DNA of 59,041 bases from NCBI GenBank assembly GCA_021808055.1, contig JAKBCH010000007.1, forward strand, positions 1 through 59,041. Reading direction: 5' to 3'. Under the pieces are notes generated by a model. The model searched no databases, was not told the origin of the DNA, and worked only from the letters and a program-made list of their open reading frames with translations. Source of the stretch: Pseudomonadota bacterium (GTDB lineage: Bacteria; Pseudomonadota; Alphaproteobacteria; Acetobacterales; Acetobacteraceae). Every line of letters starts with the position of its first letter. The stretch's first letter is position 1. Below are positions 41,508 to 49,104 of the stretch, piece after piece. Both the position numbers and the translations under genes were made by a program.

Positions 41508-41957
41508 ATGCACGAAGCAGAGGAACAGAATGAGGGCCTGGTTTGTGCAATTTTGGCCGAACAGGTTGCGATTCTACGAGACCGGATGGATGCCAGCGAG
41601 GCCTTTGATTTGTTATGGCAAACATCAGCTTTGCTATCCTGGCTTGCAGGCTTGCTGGCCGATATTAACCACGAATCCACGCAGGCCACCCCCCTTCAGG
41701 ACAAAGAGCGCAGCGAGGCGATCGCCAAGATCAACACGATTCGCCATCAGCTTGACCACCTTGCCTTTTTTCAGGCCCAGCGGCAGGATTTCGCACGTCA
41801 AATTGCCGATTGCGTGATTGTCGCGCTGGAACGGATGTCTAGCGCGCAAATGCCTGAAGGCACCCGCTTTGCCTCGGCGGATCTCGCGGCTCTCTATGTC
41901 AGTGAAGATCAGCGGCGCCTGCACGAGGACGTGCTGTTTCGTCTTCGCGTCGATTAA
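41508..41957 (+). CDS. Helical protein with CheZ/CheT-type DxxxQ motif
   Basis: A 149-residue, wholly helical acidic protein of no family I can name with confidence. Residues 94-98 read DFARQ within HLAFFQAQRQDFARQIADCVIV. CheZ and rhizobial CheT use a DxxxQ motif in a long helix to dephosphorylate CheY. The gene follows cheY by 11 bp and is probably co-transcribed, so a CheY phosphatase or CheY-binding role is plausible. Fit outside the motif is weak. A C-terminal ALYVSEDQRRLHEDV pattern is also present, which might be an adaptor or CheY-contact tail. Function is inferred. Confidence 0.6.
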   Translation: MHEAEEQNEGLVCAILAEQVAILRDRMDASEAFDLLWQTSALLSWLAGLLADINHESTQATPLQDKERSEAIAKINTIRHQLDHLAFFQAQRQDFARQIADCVIVALERMSSAQMPEGTRFASADLAALYVSEDQRRLHEDVLFRLRVD

Positions 41958-42154
41958 AAAAATACGAAAATCGACAAAACTCAGGAAATATATCCAACCC
42001 CGAATCGAATATAGATTTGAAGACATTTTTATAAAGAGTGCCATTTTCAGGCCATTTTTTACAGCCCGTTAAGAATCGCTTTGTAAACCAATCCTCAGGC
42101 GCTTATGCGGCGCCGCCCGGAAAAAAATTTCCATACCAGGGAAGGTTGGGTTGT
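41958..42154. other. AT-rich gap before flgB
   Basis: About 200 bp with no gene. The flgB reading frame continues upstream to 42038, but those residues do not look like FlgB and no ribosome site supports them. It probably holds the promoter for the flgBCDEFGHIJK-fliLOPQR-flhB run; I could not identify a clear promoter. Confidence 0.45.
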
Positions 42155-42505
42155 ATGCAGGCGGGGTTTATTAATTTTTATGGCGCTGTGCTGAATCTCC
42201 GGCAGGAGCGTTCAGATCTTATCGCCAATAACATCGCTAATGCGGATACGCCGAATTACAAAGCGGTCGATGTGCCGTTTCAAGCGGCGCTCGCGGATGC
42301 TTTGGGAACCCAATCGAGCACGTCTTCCGCCCCGGAATACCGGCAAGACGGCGTGGTTGGCCTGAATGGCAACGATGTCTCGCTGGATAGCGAGCGTGTG
42401 GAGGCCGCCCAAAACGGGCAAGAAATGCAGGCCTCCACCGTTTTTTTACATCAAGCAACTACCGATCTTGTGACGGCACTCCGCCCCAATCCAAGTGGCA
42501 TTTAA
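42155..42505 (+). CDS. flgB: FlgB, proximal rod protein
   Basis: A 116-residue rod protein starting MQAGFINFYGAVLNLRQERSDLIANNIANADTPNYKA, the conserved FlgB/C/F/G N-terminal rod motif. The C-terminus ASTVFLHQATTDLVTAL matches. The start is chosen at ATG 42155 (GGAAGG about 10 bases upstream); the frame extends further upstream but lacks family similarity. Confidence 0.94.
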   Translation: MQAGFINFYGAVLNLRQERSDLIANNIANADTPNYKAVDVPFQAALADALGTQSSTSSAPEYRQDGVVGLNGNDVSLDSERVEAAQNGQEMQASTVFLHQATTDLVTALRPNPSGI

Positions 42506-42537
42506 TCTCCGTGCAACCCGGAAAGGAGAAATAGCAT

Positions 42538-42975
42538 ATGAGTGACGGTATTTTCTCAATTATCGGCAGCGCTTTGAACGCCCAGGATCTACGCATGGGC
42601 GCGATTTCATCAAATCTTGCCAATGCCTCGTCCGTAGCAGCGCCCGGTGAGCAGCCTTACCGCGCACACGAGCTGGTTTTTCAGGCGCAGCCGGTTGCGG
42701 GCGGCGCATATGATGGTAGTGCGTTGTCAGGTAATGCCGATTTGGGTGTGCAGGTTGTCGCGAATGTGCAAAGCAACGCCCCGCTCAACAAAAAATACGA
42801 TCCCGGCAACCCATACGCGGATGCCTCAGGATATGTAACATCCTCCAACGTGTCTCCGGTTGAGGAAATGGTGAATATGATCGACAGTTCTCACTCATAC
42901 GCTGCATCCGTTGCCATGTTGCAGCAAGCCAGCCGAATCGACCAACAAATGATCAGCAGCTTTCAGGTGGTATGA
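42538..42975 (+). CDS. flgC: FlgC, proximal rod protein
   Basis: A 145-residue rod protein: SIIGSALNAQDLRMGAISSNLANASS, then PYRAHELVFQ, GYVTSSNVSPVEEMVNMIDSSHSYAASV, which is the FlgC C-terminal signature. A strong AAAGGAG lies before the ATG. The stop overlaps flgD (ATGATGA region). Follows flgB by 32 bp. Confidence 0.96.
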   Translation: MSDGIFSIIGSALNAQDLRMGAISSNLANASSVAAPGEQPYRAHELVFQAQPVAGGAYDGSALSGNADLGVQVVANVQSNAPLNKKYDPGNPYADASGYVTSSNVSPVEEMVNMIDSSHSYAASVAMLQQASRIDQQMISSFQVV

Positions 42976-43661
42976 TGAGTATTTCCTCAACAAATGGCAT
43001 AAACATGGCCAACGCAGCATCTGTTGCTGCTTCCACCACGGCCAGCACCGCTTCCTCAAGCAGTGCATCTTCGCTTACCCAGGCGGATTTTCTTCAGCTT
43101 CTTACAGCCCAGTTGAAGTACCAATCGCCAAGCTCCCCGGCCAATCCTACGCAAATGGCGCAAGAATTTGCAGCCATCTCAACCGTTCAAGGCATCAACC
43201 AGCTTAACACTCAGCTCAGTTCCATCACCGCTGCCAGTGGTGCCTCGCAAATCGCGCAGGCATCTTCGCTTGTTGGCCGCCAGGTGGCGGTAAGCGGTAA
43301 CAACGTCATCGCCAATTCCGCCGGCAAGGCCAATGGCGCGTTCAGCCTGCCAAGTGCCGCCGCCAGCACCAACGTAACCATCCTCAATCCCAATGGCAGC
43401 GTTGCAACTACGCTTAACCTCGGTGCGCTTTCGGCCGGATCGCAGAGTTTCAGTTGGAGCGGCGGCACCGCAGGCACAACGTACAGCTACGATATTTCCG
43501 CGGTTGACGCCAAAGGCAATGCCGTCTCGCCAACGCCGTACACGGTTTACGACGTACAGGGCGTCAATCTTTCCAGCTCATCGCCGACGCTGAACGTCGC
43601 CGGCTCAGCAACCCCGCTGCCTGTATCCTCAGTACAAACCGTTCTTGGAGCCTCCGCATGA
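42972..43661 (+). CDS. flgD: FlgD, hook-cap assembly protein
   Basis: A 229-residue protein with the FlgD N-terminal motif TQADFLQLLTAQLKYQSPSSP and the C-terminal Ig-like region (FSWSGGTAGTTYSYDISAVDAKG). FlgD caps the growing hook. The ATG pair at 42972/42975 overlaps flgC; the stop overlaps flgE as ATGA. Ser/Ala-rich throughout. Confidence 0.93.
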   Translation: MMSISSTNGINMANAASVAASTTASTASSSSASSLTQADFLQLLTAQLKYQSPSSPANPTQMAQEFAAISTVQGINQLNTQLSSITAASGASQIAQASSLVGRQVAVSGNNVIANSAGKANGAFSLPSAAASTNVTILNPNGSVATTLNLGALSAGSQSFSWSGGTAGTTYSYDISAVDAKGNAVSPTPYTVYDVQGVNLSSSSPTLNVAGSATPLPVSSVQTVLGASA

Positions 43662-44881
43662 CTTTGCAAACCGCCCTTTCTGGCCTGCTTGGCGCGCAAA
43701 CCGCCCTTAACACTGTTTCCAACAATCTCGCCAATGCCAACACCACCGCATATAAAAGCCAGACGGCGCTGTTTCAGGATGTGTTTCCCGCCAACGCAAC
43801 CAATACGCCCGGCATCGGCACCGCGACGGAAGGTATTTCAACCGACCTGACCCAAGGCAACCTCACCTCCACGGGGAATCCGCTCGATGCCGCCATCCAG
43901 GGCAACGGATATTTCCTGGTCTCCTCGAATGGCGCGCAACAATATACGCGAGATGGTGCGTTTCAGCTCAACACAACGGGGCAGTTGGAAACCCTGAACG
44001 GTGCCTCCCTTTTGGGTTTCACAGCAACAAACGGCGTTATTGGCAACACGCTGGGGCCCATCACCATCAACACTGGTGCGGTTCCGGCCAAGGCCAGCGC
44101 CAATATCGGAGCCACGCTGGACCTTAATTCGGGTGACGCTCAAATTCCGGCCACCACCACCTTCAATCCGGCAAATCCGGCAAGCTATAGCGAAAGCACT
44201 TCGGTTGTTACCTATGATTCATTGGGCAACGCCAACCGCACGCAGCTTTATTTGGTGCAAAATCAGCCTGCGACAGCGGGTGCCACACCAAGCTGGACAG
44301 TTTATGCCCAGCCGCAACTTGCCAATGGCAGCGCTGTTGGTACGCCGCAAAATCTTACCACGCTGAACTTTTCCACCTCCGGCGTGTTAACCTCCGGCAG
44401 CCCTGCCACACTTGCGGTGAACTGGGGCAACGGCGCCGCGGCGTCCAATATCGCGTTCAACTTCACAGGTACCACGCTTTCGGCGCAAAATTTCGCCGTG
44501 GCTGGCGTCACCAATGATGGTTATGCATCCGGCAGCTATACCGGCAGCACAATTGCTTCTGACGGATCAGTCAAGGCGTCCTACTCCAACGGCAATACCG
44601 TTTCGGCAGGTAAAATCGCGCTGGCTAATTTCATCAATCCTGAGGGTTTAACGCCAGTTACCGGAAATCTCTTTAACGTTAGCAACACATCGGGTCAGGC
44701 TGTTGTCAACACCCCTGGCAACGGGCTTGCGGGAACGCTTGCCGGCGGTCAGTTGGAATCCTCCAACGCGTCCACCTCTTCTCTGCTTGTATCGCTGATT
44801 CAGTATCAGCAGGCTTACCAGGCCAATACTTCCGTTATTCAAACCGAGCAGCAAGACGGCCAACGTCTCGTGCAGATTTAA
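43658..44881 (+). CDS. flgE: FlgE, hook protein
   Basis: A 407-residue hook subunit with the axial N-terminus LGAQTALNTVSNNLANANTTAYKS, FQDVFPAN, and the D1 block AAIQGNGYFLVSSNGAQQYTRDGAFQ. The C-terminal GGQLESSNASTSSLLVSLIQYQQAYQANTSVIQT is typical. It forms the external hook and is exported under FlhB/FliK control. The start overlaps flgD. Confidence 0.95.
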   Translation: MTLQTALSGLLGAQTALNTVSNNLANANTTAYKSQTALFQDVFPANATNTPGIGTATEGISTDLTQGNLTSTGNPLDAAIQGNGYFLVSSNGAQQYTRDGAFQLNTTGQLETLNGASLLGFTATNGVIGNTLGPITINTGAVPAKASANIGATLDLNSGDAQIPATTTFNPANPASYSESTSVVTYDSLGNANRTQLYLVQNQPATAGATPSWTVYAQPQLANGSAVGTPQNLTTLNFSTSGVLTSGSPATLAVNWGNGAAASNIAFNFTGTTLSAQNFAVAGVTNDGYASGSYTGSTIASDGSVKASYSNGNTVSAGKIALANFINPEGLTPVTGNLFNVSNTSGQAVVNTPGNGLAGTLAGGQLESSNASTSSLLVSLIQYQQAYQANTSVIQTEQQDGQRLVQI

Positions 44882-44895
44882 AGCAGAATTAGGCG

Positions 44896-45639
44896 ATGAA
44901 CTCCGATTCTCTTTACACCGGCATGGCAGGGTTGCAGGCAATTACAGCGCAAATGCAAGCTGTGGCCAGCAACATCGCCAACGCGCAAACGCCCGGATAC
45001 GAAGCCGTGCAGGCGGTGACAGATGCACAGCTTTACCAAGGCACCAACGCGCCCGTGGGCGCTGACGCGGCATTGGAAACGCTGGGGCCGGATTTAAAGC
45101 CAGGTCCGTTGAAAGAGACCGGAGACCCGATGAATGTTGGCATTGGTGGAAACGCCTGGCTGCAGGTGCAAACCGCCAATGGCACGGCACTCACCCGCAA
45201 TGGTTCGCTCAGCATTTCCTCTGCTGGTCTGCTAACAGATTCGGCCGGCAACCCAATTTTGAACACCAACGGCACGCCGATCAGCCTGCCTGCGCTGACC
45301 AAACTTGAAATCGGTTCGGATGGCACAATTTCCGGTGTGCTGGCTGCAAATGCCGGTGGCGGCGCGCGCAGCTTCGGGAAAATTTCGCTGGTGGCAACGC
45401 CGGCCGGAAAACTTACCTCTCTCGGCGGCACTTTGTATCAGGCGCCTGCGGGAACGTCCTTCACGCAGGCCAGCGCCGGCTCTCTGCATCAAGGCTATCT
45501 TAACGACAGCAATGTCAACACCACATTGGCGATGATGCAGATGATCGACAGCAGCCGCTCCTATCAGATGCAAACCGATATGATAAAAAATCAAGGTAGT
45601 GCCTCGCAAGATTTAAATACTCTGCTGGCTCAGGGTTAG
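44896..45639 (+). CDS. flgF: FlgF, proximal rod protein
   Basis: A 247-residue rod protein: YTGMAGLQAITAQMQAVASNIANAQTPGYEAV at the N-terminus, then NVGIGGNAWLQVQTANGTALTRNG, and HQGYLNDSNVNTTLAMMQMIDSSRSYQMQTDMI at the C-terminus. The length and LTRNG block distinguish it from FlgG. It lies 14 bp after flgE with no good ribosome site, consistent with coupled translation. Confidence 0.94.
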   Translation: MNSDSLYTGMAGLQAITAQMQAVASNIANAQTPGYEAVQAVTDAQLYQGTNAPVGADAALETLGPDLKPGPLKETGDPMNVGIGGNAWLQVQTANGTALTRNGSLSISSAGLLTDSAGNPILNTNGTPISLPALTKLEIGSDGTISGVLAANAGGGARSFGKISLVATPAGKLTSLGGTLYQAPAGTSFTQASAGSLHQGYLNDSNVNTTLAMMQMIDSSRSYQMQTDMIKNQGSASQDLNTLLAQG

Positions 45640-45663
45640 CAGGGCAAGAAACGGAGCAGCAAC

Positions 45664-46458
45664 ATGAACCATGCATTAGACACCATTGCCACCGGCCTTG
45701 CCGCCAGCCAGACCATGATGGACACCATCGCCAATAATTTGTCGAACGTGAACACCACCGGCTTCAAATCCGAAACGCCGGAGTTTCAAACATTGCTGTA
45801 CCAGGATGGCATTCAGCCAGGTGCTAATTCTTCGGGGCAGACGGTCTATCCCTCCGGGCTCGAAATCGGCACCGGCGTCAGGGTTGCCTCTATCAAAAAT
45901 ACGTTAACCCAGGGTACGCTCACCAGCACGGGCAACCCGCTTGATATGGCCATCAACGGTTCCGGGTATTTTCAGGTTTTGATGCCGAATGGCCAAACCA
46001 CATATACCCGCGATGGTGCCTTCCAGCTCAACGCCAGCGGGCAGCTGGTTACCTCTTCCGGCTATCAGGTGCTGCCCAACATCACAATTCCCAGCAATGC
46101 CACTTCGGTTACCATTGGCACGGATGGTACGGTGTCTGTTACCCTTCCGGGTTCGGCCACGGCCTCGCAGGTTGGCCAAGTTCAGCTTGCCAGCTTCGTC
46201 AACCCGCAAGGCTTGCAGCCCCTGGGCGGCAATCTATATGCGTCCACAACATCCTCGGGCACCGCCGTTACCGGCGCGCCGCAAAGTAACGGCTTGGGTT
46301 CGGTCAATCAATCCTACCTTGAATCGTCCAATGTTGATGTCGTGCAATCCATGGTCAACATGATCTCGGCAGAGCGCGCCTACCAACTTGGCACACAGGT
46401 CGCGAGCGCCATCGACAATCAACTTAATTATCTGGCCCAGGCCGCCGCTGGCGCATGA
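45664..46458 (+). CDS. flgG: FlgG, distal rod protein
   Basis: A 264-residue distal rod protein: TGLAASQTMMDTIANNLSNVNTTGFKSE, DMAINGSGYFQVLMPNGQTTYTRDGAFQ, LESSNVDVVQSMVNMISAERAYQLGTQV. GGAGCAGC is just before the ATG. The stop overlaps flgH by four bases (ATGA). Full family length. Confidence 0.96.
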   Translation: MNHALDTIATGLAASQTMMDTIANNLSNVNTTGFKSETPEFQTLLYQDGIQPGANSSGQTVYPSGLEIGTGVRVASIKNTLTQGTLTSTGNPLDMAINGSGYFQVLMPNGQTTYTRDGAFQLNASGQLVTSSGYQVLPNITIPSNATSVTIGTDGTVSVTLPGSATASQVGQVQLASFVNPQGLQPLGGNLYASTTSSGTAVTGAPQSNGLGSVNQSYLESSNVDVVQSMVNMISAERAYQLGTQVASAIDNQLNYLAQAAAGA

Positions 46459-47129
46459 AAAAACTGCTGCCCTTCCTGCTGCTCGCTGGCTGCCAGACCG
46501 TTGCGGCGCCTCCGCCGGCATTGGTCAAACCCGCCGCTTTTCCAGTGGCTGTGGCCGTACCAAGCGCGTCGCAGGATGGTTCGGTGTTTCCGGCCTCCAC
46601 CACGGGTTCGCTCTACGCGCCACGGCGGGATTGGCGGCTGGGTGATCTTGTGACCATCAACATCGTTACCAGCAGCACCGCCAGCAACACAGATAACGCG
46701 GCGTTAAAGCGCGTTGGCGTTATCAACGATTCTATGACCAGCTTCATGGGCGTGCCGATGAGCTTCGGCAATGTCAATGGCGGCAGCATCTCCCCCACCA
46801 TCGGCGCCACATCAGATCAGGAATATACAGGCACCGGTGCGGCCAACGCCGCCAACAATATTTCTGGCCAGGTGGAGGCCGTCGTCACCGGGGTGGATGC
46901 CAACGGGATTCTTGCGCTTGAAGGCCGCACCAACGTCAACATCAACGGCAATGTAACCTCCATCGTCGTCACCGGCTATGCCAGCCCGGACGATATCGCC
47001 GCCAACACCACCATCAGCTCTAACCAGGTCGCGGATATGAACGTGCAATATGTCGGCGTTGGGCCAATTAACGGCGCGCACCAGTTGCCATGGTTGCAGC
47101 GCGTGCTCAACAAAGTGGCGCCATTCTAA
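46455..47129 (+). CDS. flgH: FlgH, L-ring lipoprotein
   Basis: A 224-residue outer-membrane lipoprotein with lipobox LLAGC (Cys about residue 13). The mature part shows RRDWRLGDLVTINIVTSSTASN and ILALEGRTNVNINGNVTSIVVTGYASPDDIAANTTISSNQVADMNVQYVGVG, diagnostic of FlgH. It forms the L ring. Translation is coupled to flgG and to flgI (TAATG). Confidence 0.96.
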   Translation: MKKLLPFLLLAGCQTVAAPPPALVKPAAFPVAVAVPSASQDGSVFPASTTGSLYAPRRDWRLGDLVTINIVTSSTASNTDNAALKRVGVINDSMTSFMGVPMSFGNVNGGSISPTIGATSDQEYTGTGAANAANNISGQVEAVVTGVDANGILALEGRTNVNINGNVTSIVVTGYASPDDIAANTTISSNQVADMNVQYVGVGPINGAHQLPWLQRVLNKVAPF

Positions 47130-48235
47130 TGCGCCGGCGCGACTTTTCTCTGTTTTGCCTCATCTTTACCTTGGGTGTCTCGCCCAACGCCTGGGCAGAT
47201 ACGACCACCATCGGCGAACTCGTCACCGTGGCGGGCGCGCCCACCAACCAGCTTTACGGCTACGGCCTCGTTGTTGGCCTGCCCGGCACGGGAGACCAGA
47301 CAACGCAGGTGCCCTACACCCAGCAATCCATTCTCAACATGCTGCGCAACATGGGCGTCGCCTTGCCCAATGTTTCAACCATGCAGCCTAACGATGTCGC
47401 TTCGGTCATGATAACTGCCGAGGTCCCCGCCTTCGCCCATGCCGGGCAGCATGTGGATGTCACCGTCTCGGCGGTTGGCAATGCCAGTTCGCTGGCGGGC
47501 GGCGTGCTGTTGCCAACACCTCTGCGTGGCGGCAATGGTGTCATTTACGGCCAGGCGCAAGGGCCGTTGCTGGTCAGCGGTTTCGCCGCCAGCGCGGGCG
47601 GCACGTCCACCAGCGTCAACGTGCCCACCGTCGGCTCGCTGCCAGATGGTGCAATCCTTGCCAACACCATCCCCGCAAGCTTCAGCGTTAACGGTAGTTC
47701 GGCCTTGCTGCTGAACGACCCCAGTTACGAAACCGCCCAGCAAATCTCCGATGTCATCAATGCGGCTTATGGGGGCGGTGCTGCCAGTGCCATCTCTCCA
47801 GGCGAAGTGGATGTAAACGCGCAAGGCCAGGATGCCATGCGCTTCATGTCCAATGTGCTGTCTCTGCCGATCACGCCGAAGGACCAAGAGCCCACCATCA
47901 TTGTGGATGCGCAAAGCGGCACCATCGTGATGAATGCGGGTGTTACCCTTGGCCCCGCCGTGGTCAGCCATGGCGACCTCACGGTGAATATCCAAACGCA
48001 AAATGCAGTTAGCCAGCCTGGGCCACTTTCAAACGGCACCACAGTGGGTGTGCAAAACACCGTGGTCAACGCCGCCCAGGGTAAGGCGCAGGTTATCAAC
48101 CTGCCGCGCGCCGCCACCTTGCAAAATGTCGCAGCGGCGCTCAACGCCGTTGGCGCCACGCCGCAAGACCTCATCGCCATCATCCAGGCGTTGAAACAAG
48201 CCGGTGCCATCAACGGCAAAATCAAGGTGATCTGA
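47129..48235 (+). CDS. flgI: FlgI, P-ring protein
   Basis: A 368-residue periplasmic protein with a signal peptide ending NAWAD. Conserved blocks are LYGYGLVVGLPGTGDQTTQVPYTQQSILNMLRNMG and AEVPAFAHAGQHVDVTVSAVGNASSLAGGVLLPTPLRG. The longer frame starts at 47090, but ATG 47129 overlaps the flgH stop (TAATG) and gives a proper signal peptide, so it is chosen. FlgA (22687) is its chaperone. Confidence 0.96.
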   Translation: MRRRDFSLFCLIFTLGVSPNAWADTTTIGELVTVAGAPTNQLYGYGLVVGLPGTGDQTTQVPYTQQSILNMLRNMGVALPNVSTMQPNDVASVMITAEVPAFAHAGQHVDVTVSAVGNASSLAGGVLLPTPLRGGNGVIYGQAQGPLLVSGFAASAGGTSTSVNVPTVGSLPDGAILANTIPASFSVNGSSALLLNDPSYETAQQISDVINAAYGGGAASAISPGEVDVNAQGQDAMRFMSNVLSLPITPKDQEPTIIVDAQSGTIVMNAGVTLGPAVVSHGDLTVNIQTQNAVSQPGPLSNGTTVGVQNTVVNAAQGKAQVINLPRAATLQNVAAALNAVGATPQDLIAIIQALKQAGAINGKIKVI

Positions 48236-49104
48236 TGACCGTAACCCCAACCAATACCCCCACTGTCAAGCAGGAGATGCAAAAGCTCACCGGCGTGCTG
48301 TGGTATCAAATGCTGTCCGGCCTTAACCAAACCGGCATGGATGACAGCGCTTTGGGTGCTGGCGGTGGCGATTTTCAGAGCATGTTCCTCTGGAATCTCG
48401 CGCAGAACGATTTCGGCAAATACGATTCCGGGCTCATTAACGCCGCCCTGCATCAAATTGGCGGGCCGTCCTCGCAATCCCCCGCCCTTCCTGCTTCAAC
48501 CCTTACTGCCATCATCGCCAAGGCAGCCCCCATCACCACGCAGCCATTGCCTGCTCCTGATTCCCCCCCCGCTGCGGATTCCGCCTCCTCTCCTGCGCCT
48601 GCCAGCCCTGCCTCGCAAAACATCGTTGCCCAGGCCACCAGTTTCGCCAAATCTGTTTGGCCGCAAATCACCGCGGCGGCGCAGGCTTTGGGCGTGCCCG
48701 CGGTTGCGGTGCTGGCGCAAACCGCCTTGGAAACCGGCTGGGGTGCATCTGCGCCCGGCAATAATCTCTTCGGCATCAAATCCGGTGGCGAAGCTGGCAC
48801 CACCCGCGCCACGCATGAAATGATTGATGGCGTGCTCACGCCCCAACTCGCCAGCTTCCGTGATTATCAAACCACTCAAAGCAGCGTGGCGGATTTCGTC
48901 AATCTCATTCAAACATCCTTTCAAAGTGCGGCGGGGCAAAACAGCGTTGCTGGCTTTGCCCAGGCTTTGCAAGCGGGCGGCTACGCGACAGATGGCAATT
49001 ACGCCGCCAAAATCGAACATATCGCGCAATCGCCAATCATGGCCCAGGTGCTTCAGGCTGTTGGCGTGTCTTCTCTTTCCTCTAGCAACGGAGCTGCATT
49101 ATGA
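48235..49104 (+). CDS. flgJ: FlgJ, rod cap with C-terminal glucosaminidase domain
   Basis: A 289-residue protein. Residues 1-75 are the rod-cap domain (MQKLTGVLWYQMLSGL; FLWNLAQNDFGKY). A Pro/Ala/Ser linker (80-130) leads to a GH73-type glucosaminidase domain: AVLAQTALETGWGASAPGNNLFGIK with the likely catalytic Glu166. It opens peptidoglycan for the rod. Many alphaproteobacterial FlgJ proteins lack this second domain. The start overlaps flgI by one base and the stop overlaps flgK (ATGA). Confidence 0.93.
   Translation: MTVTPTNTPTVKQEMQKLTGVLWYQMLSGLNQTGMDDSALGAGGGDFQSMFLWNLAQNDFGKYDSGLINAALHQIGGPSSQSPALPASTLTAIIAKAAPITTQPLPAPDSPPAADSASSPAPASPASQNIVAQATSFAKSVWPQITAAAQALGVPAVAVLAQTALETGWGASAPGNNLFGIKSGGEAGTTRATHEMIDGVLTPQLASFRDYQTTQSSVADFVNLIQTSFQSAAGQNSVAGFAQALQAGGYATDGNYAAKIEHIAQSPIMAQVLQAVGVSSLSSSNGAAL

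Noticed and set aside
42031..42060. TGGCAC on the minus strand (42038-42043) as a sigma-54 -24 box upstream of flgB
   Set aside because: No TTGC-type -12 element follows at the required spacing, and the orientation points away from flgB.
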